This document shows, one piece after another, positions 25,394 to 33,693 of a DNA stretch of 64,000 nucleotides; the stretch's first letter is position 1; every line of letters starts with the position of its first letter. The position numbers were made by a program, and so were the translations under genes. The notes below the pieces were generated by a model. That model was not told the DNA's origin. It was given only the letters and a program-made list of their open reading frames with translations, and searched no databases. This DNA comes from Myxococcota bacterium (GTDB lineage: Bacteria; Myxococcota_A; UBA9160; SMWR01): the NCBI GenBank assembly GCA_039030075.1, contig JBCCEW010000002.1:248001-312000 (forward strand), given 5' to 3'.

Positions 25394-26381
25394 CGCCACC
25401 TCCGATCTCGATCGACAGCCGTCCCTCGCTCTCGAGGCGGCGCGCGGTCTCGACGATCTGCTCCTGAACCGTTTCGACGTCCGAGAGCTTCATCGGTCCG
25501 AGCAGCTCCATCTCTTCCTGGATCTGCTCCGCCGCGCGCGACGACAGGTTCGAGAAGACCTGGTCCTTCATCTCGTCGGAAGACGTCTTCAACGCCACCG
25601 CGAGGTCTTCGGTCGCGACCTCGCGGAGGAAGGCCTGGAAGCCGCGTCGGTCGATGTGGATGAGGTCCTCGAAGGTGAGCATCCGCTTTCGAATCGACAG
25701 GGCGGTCTCGGCATCCTTGACCTCGACCTCGTCGAGAATCGCGGTGCCGTCTTCCTTCGCGACGCGGTTGAGCATGCTTGCGGTGGAGCTGGCACCGCCC
25801 ACGCGCGTGGTCGGTACGACCTTTTTCTCGAAGAGGTCGGCGATGCCGAGCTCGAGATGGTGGATCACGTCGTTGCTCACCGGCTCGAGGTTGGCCAGGC
25901 GTAGCACGATCTCGGGTCGCAGTTCCTCGGGGAGCGCTTCGATGACCGCTGCACCGCGCTCCGCCGGCATCTGGGAGAGAACGAGTGCGATGGTCTGGAC
26001 GTGCTCGAATTGGAGCCGCTCGGCGATGAAGCCGGGCTGGTACGAGCGCAGCGTCCAGTCGATGCGCTTCTCGTCGCGTCCGAGGTGTTCGAGGATCTTG
26101 TTCGCGCGGTCGTCGCCGAGCGCGTTTTGCACGAGCCACATGGCGCGCTTTCGGCCACCGCGGATCGATTCGGTCTCCGAACGTCCCAGGGTCTCGTGGA
26201 ACTCCTGGAGGACGAGCTGCTGCACGCGGCTCGGGATCTCGTCCATGCGCGAGACCGCCGCGAGCGCCTTCTCGACGTCGTCGTCGTCGAGCTGGGAAAG
26301 GAACTCGCGCACCTGATCCTCGGGGAGCGAAAGGATCACGATCGCAGCCTTCTCGGCGCCAGCTAAGGAGTCGTAGTCCAC
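25377..26381 (-). CDS. fliG: FliG, rotor switch protein
   Basis: A 334-residue protein of normal length. The N-terminal domain (GAEKAAIVILSLPEDQV), the middle EHPQT-like domain and the C-terminal torque domain (FEDLIHIDRRGFQAFLREV) are present. FliG binds FliF at one end and MotA at the other. It starts with GTG at 26381, 4 bp after the fliF stop. Confidence 0.95.
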   Translation of the reverse strand: MDYDSLAGAEKAAIVILSLPEDQVREFLSQLDDDDVEKALAAVSRMDEIPSRVQQLVLQEFHETLGRSETESIRGGRKRAMWLVQNALGDDRANKILEHLGRDEKRIDWTLRSYQPGFIAERLQFEHVQTIALVLSQMPAERGAAVIEALPEELRPEIVLRLANLEPVSNDVIHHLELGIADLFEKKVVPTTRVGGASSTASMLNRVAKEDGTAILDEVEVKDAETALSIRKRMLTFEDLIHIDRRGFQAFLREVATEDLAVALKTSSDEMKDQVFSNLSSRAAEQIQEEMELLGPMKLSDVETVQEQIVETARRLESEGRLSIEIGGGDEILV

Positions 26382-26385
26382 GGGA

Positions 26386-27945
26386 TCAGCTCTGGTTCAG
26401 CCAGTTCTTCAGGGCGCGCGCGCCGTCTTCGGTCGCGGGCGCGACACCGCCGGCCCCGAGAGCGGCGGTCGCGGCGGAGCCGCCGAGGGCCTCTAGATCG
26501 CCAGCGCCGCCTTCTTCGAGCCCGGCGGCGGCCACGGGCGCGGCCGCTGCAGGTTCGGGCAGGGCGGCGACCACGGGCTGCACCACCAGGCGCGCGAACA
26601 GGAGCAGGGCGACCACCGCGACGAGGCCGCGCAGCAGGGTCACGATCAGTGGCGACCACTGGGGCCAGAAGCTCGGCGCGTCGAGCGGGATCGCCTCGGG
26701 CGCGTGGAAGGGAGCGCTGCGCACGGTGATCTGGTCACCGCGGTCGGCGTCGAAACCCACCGCCTGACGGGCGAGCGCTTCGAAGAGGCTCAGATCTTCC
26801 GGCGTCCACGGAGCGGCAGACTCCTCGGCCCCTTCGGGCGCGATCGGGTCGGCGACCAGCACGGCGATCGACAGCCGTTCGACGCGCCCCATCGGCACCA
26901 CGCGTCGGCTGACCGACTTGCTGATCTCGTAGTTGATCGTCTCGGTCTCACGCGACGAGGACACGGCCGGTTCGGGGGGGAAGGCCGCATCCCCGCCCGG
27001 CACGTTGGCGGCCACGCCGGGCACACCGCCCGCGGTTCCACTGGCCTCGTCGTTGTTCGTCTCGGTGCTGCGGCGCTCGCTGCGCGCCACCTGGGAATCC
27101 GGATCGAAGACTTCCTCGGTGGTCTCCACCTCGGTCCAGTCGAGGTCCGCGCGGACCCGCGCCACGACGCTGTCCGGGCCGGCGGTCTTCTCGAGGATCG
27201 TCTCGATGCGATTGGCGAGCTCGGCCTCGACCCGCTCCTGGTAGTTCGAGACGCCCGTGGCGCCGAGGGATCCGGGCATCCCGTCCTCGAGGGGCGCCAG
27301 CAGCCGTCCCGATCCATCGACGACCGTGACGTTCGCCGCGTCCAGACTCTCGAGGCCGCTGGCGACGAGATGGACCACGGCCTGTACCTGCTCTGTGGCG
27401 AGTTCGTGTCCCGGGCGCAGCCGCACCACCACGCTCGCGCTCGGGGCGCGCTCCTCACGCGACAACACGTTGCGGCGCTCGGGGATCACCACCTGCACAC
27501 GCGCGCGCTCGACCGGATCGAGCTGTTCGATGCTGCGAGCCAGCTCGCCCTGCACGGCGCGCAGGTAGTTCACCCGGTGCACGAAGTCGGTGACGCCGAA
27601 GGCGGGCTTGTCGAAAAGCTCGAAGCCCGCGCTGCCACCGCTGGGGAGCCCCTTTCCGGCCAGTCGGATGCGCGCTTCCGCCACCTCGACGGCCGGCACC
27701 AGGACCGCGGTCCCCCCGTCGGCGAGCTGGTAGTCGATCTGCTCGGCGGCCAGTGCCTCGGCGACGCGTGCCGCCTCGTCCTCGGGAAGGCCGCGGAAGA
27801 CGGCCCGGTACTCGGGGGCGGCGCCGCCGAAGACGACCCAACCGAAGAACGCCAGCGATCCCATCGCCGACAGCGCGAGCAACATGCGTCGCGCGGGCGA
27901 CAAGGCCGCGAGCTGCGAAAAGAGATTCTCGAACCACTCACCCAT
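26386..27945 (-). CDS. fliF: FliF, MS-ring protein
   Basis: A 519-residue protein with two transmembrane segments near residues 20-42 and 430-455 bracketing the periplasmic ring-building motifs (YRAVFRGLPEDEAARVAEAL; FGVTDFVHRVNYLRAVQGEL). The short cytosolic C-terminus (EDGARALKNWLNQS) binds FliG. fliF abuts fliE directly. Confidence 0.95.
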   Translation of the reverse strand: MGEWFENLFSQLAALSPARRMLLALSAMGSLAFFGWVVFGGAAPEYRAVFRGLPEDEAARVAEALAAEQIDYQLADGGTAVLVPAVEVAEARIRLAGKGLPSGGSAGFELFDKPAFGVTDFVHRVNYLRAVQGELARSIEQLDPVERARVQVVIPERRNVLSREERAPSASVVVRLRPGHELATEQVQAVVHLVASGLESLDAANVTVVDGSGRLLAPLEDGMPGSLGATGVSNYQERVEAELANRIETILEKTAGPDSVVARVRADLDWTEVETTEEVFDPDSQVARSERRSTETNNDEASGTAGGVPGVAANVPGGDAAFPPEPAVSSSRETETINYEISKSVSRRVVPMGRVERLSIAVLVADPIAPEGAEESAAPWTPEDLSLFEALARQAVGFDADRGDQITVRSAPFHAPEAIPLDAPSFWPQWSPLIVTLLRGLVAVVALLLFARLVVQPVVAALPEPAAAAPVAAAGLEEGGAGDLEALGGSAATAALGAGGVAPATEDGARALKNWLNQS

Positions 27946-28266
27946 CTAGAGCTGGAGCCTCATCACTTCTCGGTACGCTTCGAGCGCCCGGGAGCTCATC
28001 GCCACGGTGTGACGCAACGCCACCTCGGCCTTCGTCAGTGCGAGGACGGCCTCGACGGCATCGCCTTCGCCGGTCGCTACGTCGGACGCGGCCTGGTTCG
28101 CGCGCACGAGGAGTTCGTTGGTCTTGCCGAGGCTCTCGCGAATCTGGTCGGCGAAGCGCGGGTCGCTCACCGCATCGGCGGGCTTCGCCCCCGCCGCGGG
28201 TCGCTTCTGCTCCGCACCGGACAGCGCGGAGAGCCCGAGACGCTCAAACGCCTGAATCGCGTCCAT
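27946..28266 (-). CDS. fliE: FliE, MS-ring/rod junction protein
   Basis: A 106-residue protein of normal size. The conserved C-terminal helix (VEAVLALTKAEVALRHTVAM and YREVMRLQL) identifies it. It sits 1 bp after flgC and directly before fliF. Confidence 0.93.
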   Translation of the reverse strand: MDAIQAFERLGLSALSGAEQKRPAAGAKPADAVSDPRFADQIRESLGKTNELLVRANQAASDVATGEGDAVEAVLALTKAEVALRHTVAMSSRALEAYREVMRLQL

Positions 28267-28267
28267 C

Positions 28268-28693
28268 TCAGCGTCCGATCTGCATCGCGGCTTCGGTCAT
28301 CTCGCGCACTTTGCGCACGATGACCAGGTTGGCTTCATAGGAGCGGCTCGCCGACATCACGTTCGCGAGCTCGTTGACGACGTTCACCCGCGGCATCGCG
28401 ACGATGCCCTCTTCGTTGGCGTCGGGGTGCGACGGGTCGAAGCGTTCGATCGGGGCCCGTGAGTCGATCGCGACCTCCTGCACCTGGACAGTGCGGAGCG
28501 CGCGATCCAGCGTGCTTCCGAAGGGTCCGCCCACGGGCCGTGCTGCGATCACGGGATCGCGGCGGCGGTACACCTGACCCGAGTCGTCCCGGGTGGTGTG
28601 GACGTTGGCGAGATTCGAGGCGGCGGCGGCCATCCGGGCCCGTTGGGTGGTGAGGCCCGAGGCCGCGATGTCCATGATGTCACCGAACTTCAT
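28268..28693 (-). CDS. flgC: FlgC, proximal rod protein
   Basis: A 141-residue rod protein. N-terminal DIAASGLTTQRARMAAAASN and NLANVHTTRD, C-terminal VNVVNELANVMSASRSYEAN. Start at ATG 28693 behind GGAGGATTCCCC. It lies 14 bp after flgB. Confidence 0.95.
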   Translation of the reverse strand: MKFGDIMDIAASGLTTQRARMAAAASNLANVHTTRDDSGQVYRRRDPVIAARPVGGPFGSTLDRALRTVQVQEVAIDSRAPIERFDPSHPDANEEGIVAMPRVNVVNELANVMSASRSYEANLVIVRKVREMTEAAMQIGR

Positions 28694-28707
28694 GGGGAAT
28701 CCTCCGG

Positions 28708-29088
28708 CTAGCGCTGCTCGCCGGTCGCGGCGATGCGGGCGATCACGTAGACCCGCGAAAGGATGTTGGCCTGCTTGGTGAAGGCGCCCGCGTTGCGTGA
28801 CAGGGTCAGGGCTTCCTGGTCACGATCGATCCCGTTGCCATCGGGACGGGTGCCACGCGGACCCCGGACCACGCGCACGCCTTCCGGCCCCGCGGTCAGG
28901 TGGCGAGAGCGGGTCGCTTCGAGGGTCTCGGCCGCTCGATCGAGGGCGTCCTGGAACTCGATGTCCATCCGCCGATAGCCCGGGGTGTCGGCGTTGGCGA
29001 CGTTCGCGGCGAGCACCCCCTGGCGGGTGGCGCGAAAGCGCATCGCGTCCTCGAGCACGCCGATCGGGCCGGCCAGCAGCCTCTCCAT
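28708..29088 (-). CDS. flgB: FlgB, proximal rod protein
   Basis: A 126-residue rod protein starting MERLLAGPIGVLEDAMRFRA, with the ANVANADTPGYRRMDIEF motif. The start at 29088 follows GGAGGGAAGC. It heads the unit that runs to flgE and lies about 36 bases downstream of the predicted sigma-54 transcription start. Confidence 0.94.
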   Translation of the reverse strand: MERLLAGPIGVLEDAMRFRATRQGVLAANVANADTPGYRRMDIEFQDALDRAAETLEATRSRHLTAGPEGVRVVRGPRGTRPDGNGIDRDQEALTLSRNAGAFTKQANILSRVYVIARIAATGEQR

Positions 29089-29134
29089 GCTTCCCTCCGT
29101 TCTCGCGAGTGCGAGGCGTTCGGGGGAAGAAACT

Positions 29135-29150
29135 GCAATGGGCGTGCCAG
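29135..29150 (-). promoter_or_regulatory. Sigma-54 promoter of the flgB operon
   Basis: TGGCACGCCCATTGCA matches the -24/-12 consensus TGGCACGNNNNTTGCW at every specified position. Predicted start near 29124, giving a leader of about 36 bases before flgB. Confidence 0.85.
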
Positions 29151-29219
29151 CCCGAAACGCCGCGTCGCGCGGTCCCGTCGCGTTTGGTGGGCGGTCCGTT
29201 GCAATCGCCTTGCAGGGAC

Positions 29220-29234
29220 CTTCCAGGCTGAAAC
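29220..29234. promoter_or_regulatory. Activator palindrome upstream of flgB
   Basis: CTTCCAGGCTGAAAC matches GTTTCAGTCTGAAAC at 12 of 15 positions. Its centre is about 103 bp upstream of the predicted flgB transcription start. Confidence 0.6.
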
Positions 29235-29267
29235 GCGCCGCGGAAGATTCGACCCCGCGGCCCGGGT

Positions 29268-30494
29268 TCAGTCGAGCGCGTAGCGTCGAATCTTGTTGCG
29301 CAGCGTGCGCGGGCTGATGCCCAACGCGCGTGCGGCCATGGCCCGGTTGCCTTCGGCCACCTCGAGAGCGCGAGCGATCACCGTGCATTCGATCTCGCGG
29401 AGATCGAATCCCTCGACGTCGATGCGATGCGCGGTCGTCGCGGTGGCGGCAGGCTCCGGTCCGGCGGCGGGCATGTCGAGCGCGGTGCGCCGCATCCAGT
29501 TCTCGAGTTCGTGGAGGTTCCCCGGGAAGGCGTGCTGCGCGAGCTCGCGCTGGAGGTCGCTCGGGAGCGGGGCCTGGGGAAGGGTTGCGGAGGGCGCGAA
29601 GCTGGCCAGGAAGCGGCGCGCCAGCGGTAGGAGATCTTCGCGCCGCTCGCGGAGGGGCGGGATGAGGAGGTCGATGACGCGGAGCCGCTCGCGGAGATCG
29701 CGGGAGAAGCGGCCCTCGGCGACCGCCCGATCGAGATCGCAGCGGCTGGTCGCCACCACCCGAACATCCACCGCGGGGTGCGTGTGGAGCACGGAGCGGT
29801 GCTGCAGCAGCCGCAGCACGGCCTCCTGGCCGTGGGGAGAGAGTCGTTCGATGCCCTCGAGCACCAGCGTCCCGCCATCGGCGAGCTCGAGGGGGGCCGC
29901 CTGCTGCCCCGCCGCCGCGGTCACGAAGTCGCCTTCTCCGCGGAGGTCGCCCGCGTCGAGTTCCACGCACGGGTTGCCCGCGCGCGGGCTGCGCTCATGG
30001 AGCCAGCGGGCGAGATGGCTCTTCCCGGTGCCAGTCTCTCCGGTCAGGAGCACGGTGGCGTCGCTGCGCGCCGCCCGCTCGAGGTGTGCCAGCAGCGGTC
30101 GCATCGCGGGCGACTCGGCGACGAGGCCCGCGTCCGTGCGGCGCCTGCGCGCGCGGGAAGCGACGCTCTCCAGCGCCCGTTCGAGAGATTCGACGTCGAA
30201 GGGCCGCCGCAGGAAACCGTGCGCGCCTTCTCGCAGGGCGCGGATCACGGAACCCCGCTCGCGGGCGGGCCCGATCGCCAGGAGTCGCAAGCGCGGAACC
30301 TGGCTGCGCAGGGTTCGCAGCATCTGCCAGCCCGTCGCATCGGAGAGGTCGACGACGGCGACGTCGAAATGGGCATCGCGATCCCGCGGCAGTGCGTCGG
30401 CATCGGCCTCCCACGCACCGTGTCCCGCGCGGCGCGTCGCAAGGGCGACGTCCCGCTGCAAATGAGGATCGGCGACCCGGACCCAGACGTTCAC
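29268..30494 (-). CDS. Degenerate NtrC-family regulator (FlbD/FlrC-like) without GAFTGA
   Basis: A 408-residue protein starting with GTG overlapping the upstream gene's stop. The receiver keeps an Asp (AVVDLSDATG) but has Arg for Lys (FLRRPFD). The AAA+ domain keeps Walker A (GETGTGKSHLA, ~155), but Walker B reads GGTLVLEGIERL instead of GGTLFLDEI, and the whole GAFTGA loop is missing: sequence runs from VELDAGDLRGEGDF to QQAAPLELADGG. The Fis-type helix-turn-helix GNRAMAARALGISPRTLRNK is excellent and FlbD-like. It can probably bind DNA but not activate sigma-54 in the usual way. It is encoded just upstream of the flgB promoter region. Confidence 0.82.
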   Translation of the reverse strand: MNVWVRVADPHLQRDVALATRRAGHGAWEADADALPRDRDAHFDVAVVDLSDATGWQMLRTLRSQVPRLRLLAIGPARERGSVIRALREGAHGFLRRPFDVESLERALESVASRARRRRTDAGLVAESPAMRPLLAHLERAARSDATVLLTGETGTGKSHLARWLHERSPRAGNPCVELDAGDLRGEGDFVTAAAGQQAAPLELADGGTLVLEGIERLSPHGQEAVLRLLQHRSVLHTHPAVDVRVVATSRCDLDRAVAEGRFSRDLRERLRVIDLLIPPLRERREDLLPLARRFLASFAPSATLPQAPLPSDLQRELAQHAFPGNLHELENWMRRTALDMPAAGPEPAATATTAHRIDVEGFDLREIECTVIARALEVAEGNRAMAARALGISPRTLRNKIRRYALD

Positions 30495-31090
30495 CTCGCG
30501 GTTCCCTCGCAGAACCAGAGCGTGGCTTCGAGCAGCGGGGCGTTCGCCTCCCACGTCAGGCGACTGCCCGACGTCCGCGCGAAGCGCTCACTCTCCTCGA
30601 AGGGCCGTTCGGGCGTGTTCCGGGGGGTGGCCCCGGCATGGGCGCGCAACGACAGGCCTTGGTGCTCGGGGGATCGCGCCGCCGCCAGCTGCAGTCGCCC
30701 CTCCGGACCCGTCCAGTTCGCGGCCTCGCGCAGCAAGTGCATGCACGAGCGACGCGCCAGGCGCGCGTCCACCGGCCAGACCGCCGAGGTCGCTTCGAAG
30801 GGATCGAGTCGGACGCCGCGCGCCGCCAGCACCGGCCGCAGCTGACCCAGGAGACTCTGCAGCGCTCCGGCCGCATCCCCTTCCGGCACTTCGGCGGACG
30901 GCGCGAGCCGAGCGAGCGCCTCTTGAATGCGCGCATCGAGGTCGGCGAGCGCATCGCGGATCGTCGTCGCGAAACCTTCCGGCGCAGGGTAGGGCGCACG
31001 TAGCCACTGACTCGCGGCGAGCTCGATGCGCGCCATCGGGTCGCGCATCTCTCGCAGATGGGTCTCGAGATCGAGGTCGCTCGAACTCAG
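30491..31090 (-). CDS. Degenerate histidine-kinase-like protein (FlrB/FleS position)
   Basis: About 199 residues, assuming a CTG start at 31090 that overlaps the preceding stop and follows a strong GAGGGAGA site; the first ATG is at 31048. The N-terminal helix has ETHLREMRDPMARIELAA, aligning with a kinase H-box (HExRNP), but the His position is Arg; another His lies two residues earlier. The C-terminal part resembles a shrunken HATPase fold (HLLREAANWTGPEGRLQLAA in place of the N-box), without recognisable G-boxes. It precedes the degenerate NtrC-type regulator with a 4-bp overlap, as kinase and regulator do in FlrB/FlrC pairs. Assignment rests on layout and weak similarity. Confidence 0.6.
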   Translation of the reverse strand: MSSSDLDLETHLREMRDPMARIELAASQWLRAPYPAPEGFATTIRDALADLDARIQEALARLAPSAEVPEGDAAGALQSLLGQLRPVLAARGVRLDPFEATSAVWPVDARLARRSCMHLLREAANWTGPEGRLQLAAARSPEHQGLSLRAHAGATPRNTPERPFEESERFARTSGSRLTWEANAPLLEATLWFCEGTAR

Positions 31091-33015
31091 GGGCGTTCTC
31101 CCTCGAACGCCGCTCGCAGGTCGTCGACACGGTCTTGCGCTCGGCTCAAGCGGTTCCACATCGAGGGGTCGACATCGTTGGTGGCCCGCGCAGGGGGCGT
31201 CAACTCGGCGCGGAAGCGCGCCCGCGCCTGGCGCGGCCCCTCGGGCAGCAGCTCGCTGGCACGCAGGAAGGCGGACCTTGCGGCTACGGGTCGGCCGCGT
31301 TCTCCCAGCAGATCGCTCGCCCACAGCCACGCCTGGCCCCGGTCCTCTCGATGAACGGCTGCCACGGGGACGTTGAGCGATCGCAGCAACGCCACGGAGA
31401 TCGCGTCGGTGTCGACCTCGTCGCCTCGGGCCCGCGATCGCAACACCACGAAGCCCAGCTCCGTTTCTGCGTCGACGCGCATGGCTTCGGGGAGCGTCTC
31501 CTCATCGAGCAGCCGCAGCAGACTCGCGAGGGCCTCGGCGTCGCGCTCCTCCAGGATCGCCAGTCGCGTTTCGAGCCAGCGCCACTCGAGGCTCGCGCGC
31601 TGCGCCTGGGCCGTGGGCCGCGTGTCGTTGCGCTGCGCGCGCAGCGAAGCGCGGAGGGCGGCAACGCGATCGAGGGCCATCGAGGCCTTGGCGATTCGCA
31701 GCCCGAGCTCGCCGGTTTCGATGCCGAAGCGGCGCGCGAGCCCCCGGTAGACATCGAGGCCCGCCGGTGCCAGGCCGAGCTCGACGAAGCAGTCGCCCAA
31801 CACCAGCATCGGCCCCGGGTCCGAAGCGCGCCGCAGGAACGCGTCGCGTTCGTTGCCGAGTCGCTTGATGACGAGTGGGCACGGCGCCTCGGGGGCGCCC
31901 GCCGCAATCATCGCCCGGTCGAGGTTGTCCGCGAAACGGGGCTTCGCGGTCTCTGGGCTGCTGTCCCGCGAAAGCCGCCCGACTTCGATCAGTGCCTCGT
32001 CGAGGCGATCCGCTTCCAGCAACAGCTCCAGCCGGGCGTCGCGGGCCTGGCTGCGCACCGCGGGGTGCGCGGTCTTGGTAAGGGGCTCGAGCCGCTCGAT
32101 GCGTGCCTCGAGGCTTTCCCCGAGCAAGCCGTGATCGGCGAGGCGAACGCGGGCCAGGGCGCGGGCGGCCTCCGAACTCCCGCTCTGCGAGACCCGCCGC
32201 AGCGCACGACGCGCGTCTTCTCGCCGTTCGAGGGCGATCAGGACGTCAGCCTTGCGCACCGTCGCCACGCCGCTGCCGTCCTCCACACGTTCGGCGTCGG
32301 CCAACCAGCGGTGCGCAGAGCGGAGCTGCCCGGCGTCGATGGCGAACTCGGCGGCGCGGGGTCCCCAGGTGGAGAGGTCGAGACCGCGGTCGCGGGCTTC
32401 TTCGAGATCGGCTTCGAACGCTTTCTGGATCTCGCGCGTGACGTCGGCAAGGGGCCATCCTTGCTCGAGGTCGGTCCGCCGCAAGCGGGCCGCGAGCGCG
32501 AGGGTCTTTCGTTCCGAGCCCTCGAGCGCTCGGTAGGTCGCTGCGGCGACACTCTCGCGTCGGCCTTCGAGCACGGCTGCCTCCGCCCGATAGTAGGTGG
32601 CCACCTCTTTCCAGAGTCGACCGGCGGGTAGCAGGGCTTCGGCCCGCCGGACCTCGGCGCGGGCTTCGGGTGCGAGCCCAGCCCGGAGGAACGCGCGCGC
32701 CAACTCGAGATGCTGGCAGGCGCGATCCGCCTTCCCCGACGGTCCCCACTCGCGCTCCGCGGCATCGAGGGAACGCTGGGACGCTGTCGGATTCGTGCCG
32801 CTGCGTACTTCTTCGAGTACCGCACGGATTTCGGGGTGCAGCGCGTCGCTGGCGCGGCAGTTTCCGGCCCCGTCGATGAAACCCGCGTTCAATGCGCGTG
32901 GCGCCAGGAGAGCGAAGGCACTCGGTCCGGGAACCTCGGGCGCTGCCCCGGCGAACGAGGCACACACGAGCGCGACGGCCAGGCTCGCGCCGAGACTTCC
33001 GCGACGGGTCTTCAC
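31087..33015 (-). CDS. Secreted helical-repeat (TPR-like) protein
   Basis: A 642-residue protein starting with GTG at 33015, overlapping the PilZ gene stop. A signal peptide (residues ~1-24, LGASLAVALVCASFAGA) predicts periplasmic location. The remainder is Ala/Arg/Glu-rich helix pairs resembling tetratricopeptide repeats (for example HLELARAFLRAGLAPEARAE and LVLGDCFVELGLAPAGLDVY). No enzymatic motif is seen. Its place between PilZ and kinase-like genes suggests it supplies a periplasmic input or scaffold for that regulatory operon; this is inferred. Confidence 0.7.
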   Translation of the reverse strand: MKTRRGSLGASLAVALVCASFAGAAPEVPGPSAFALLAPRALNAGFIDGAGNCRASDALHPEIRAVLEEVRSGTNPTASQRSLDAAEREWGPSGKADRACQHLELARAFLRAGLAPEARAEVRRAEALLPAGRLWKEVATYYRAEAAVLEGRRESVAAATYRALEGSERKTLALAARLRRTDLEQGWPLADVTREIQKAFEADLEEARDRGLDLSTWGPRAAEFAIDAGQLRSAHRWLADAERVEDGSGVATVRKADVLIALERREDARRALRRVSQSGSSEAARALARVRLADHGLLGESLEARIERLEPLTKTAHPAVRSQARDARLELLLEADRLDEALIEVGRLSRDSSPETAKPRFADNLDRAMIAAGAPEAPCPLVIKRLGNERDAFLRRASDPGPMLVLGDCFVELGLAPAGLDVYRGLARRFGIETGELGLRIAKASMALDRVAALRASLRAQRNDTRPTAQAQRASLEWRWLETRLAILEERDAEALASLLRLLDEETLPEAMRVDAETELGFVVLRSRARGDEVDTDAISVALLRSLNVPVAAVHREDRGQAWLWASDLLGERGRPVAARSAFLRASELLPEGPRQARARFRAELTPPARATNDVDPSMWNRLSRAQDRVDDLRAAFEGERP

Positions 33016-33548
33016 GCGTCGTCCCGAGCCGTCGATCGTGAACGCAGCGCGAAGCGCTCGACATCGAGACAGTGGCGGATGATGGATTCGCGATCCTCCT
33101 CGCGGATCGCGGAGAACCCGCAGGCGACCTCGCTTCCATCGTCGCGCGGGATCGTCCGGACCACCACGCCCAGGCAACGAACGCGCTGGGCCGGCGGGCC
33201 GGGCAGCTCGAACTCGAGCAGGAGCGTCGCATCGTGCGCGACCGGGTCCTGGGTGACCCAACTGATCCCGCTGCCCGAGATCACGACATCGTGGACCTCG
33301 CTGGGCCGCAGCTCTTGCCGGTCTTCTCCGAGGATCTCGAGTATCCGGTCGAGCTTGACCTCGAGACGGTCCATCCACGCGGCGAGCTGGGGGTCGACGT
33401 CGCCCAGGTCGCCCGTCTCGCCCGCGTAGATCTCTCGCTCCAAGCGACTTCGCTCGCCAGCCGAGATGACCTGCGCCCGGAGTGGCAACTGGGTTTGGAC
33501 GCGAAAGTAGTCGCGTTTCTCGAGACCCTGCGCTTCGATTGCCGCCAT
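33012..33548 (-). CDS. PilZ domain protein, first gene of the regulatory operon
   Basis: A 178-residue protein with an N-terminal EKRDYFRVQTQLPLRAQV region (the Arg of KRDYFRV being the PilZ Arg motif), a helical insert, and a second half with VVISGSGISWV and VRCLGVVVRTI, matching PilZ strands. I chose ATG 33548, behind GGGAGGTCGGC: the predicted sigma-54 start lies near 33569, so the longer candidate at 33584 would not be in the transcript and the one at 33566 would have almost no leader. It probably binds cyclic di-GMP. Confidence 0.8.
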   Translation of the reverse strand: MAAIEAQGLEKRDYFRVQTQLPLRAQVISAGERSRLEREIYAGETGDLGDVDPQLAAWMDRLEVKLDRILEILGEDRQELRPSEVHDVVISGSGISWVTQDPVAHDATLLLEFELPGPPAQRVRCLGVVVRTIPRDDGSEVACGFSAIREEDRESIIRHCLDVERFALRSRSTARDDA

Positions 33549-33579
33549 GCCGACCTCCCGATTCATCGAGAGGTAGGAA

Positions 33580-33595
33580 GGCAAGTTGCGTGCCA
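33580..33595 (-). promoter_or_regulatory. Sigma-54 promoter of the PilZ regulatory operon
   Basis: TGGCACGCAACTTGCC fits the -24/-12 consensus except for the last base. Predicted start near 33569, 21 bases ahead of the chosen PilZ ATG. Confidence 0.82.
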
Positions 33596-33633
33596 GCGTG
33601 GCGCGCGTTGGGAGTGCATCCTGGGCGCCCGGA

Positions 33634-33648
33634 GTTTCAGTCTGAAAC
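33634..33648. promoter_or_regulatory. Activator palindrome, proximal copy (best match)
   Basis: GTTTCAGTCTGAAAC has perfect 7-base inverted arms. Its centre is about 72 bp upstream of the predicted transcription start and 23 bp from the next copy. Confidence 0.75.
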
Positions 33649-33656
33649 GCGAACCC

Positions 33657-33671
33657 GTTTCAGAGTGAAAC
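33657..33671. promoter_or_regulatory. Activator palindrome, distal copy
   Basis: GTTTCAGAGTGAAAC has perfect 6-base arms. It lies on nearly the same helix face as the proximal copy (23 bp centre to centre), as expected for cooperative binding of an NtrC-type activator. Confidence 0.72.
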
Positions 33672-33693
33672 GAGGAGAGACCTTCTTTCCGTG

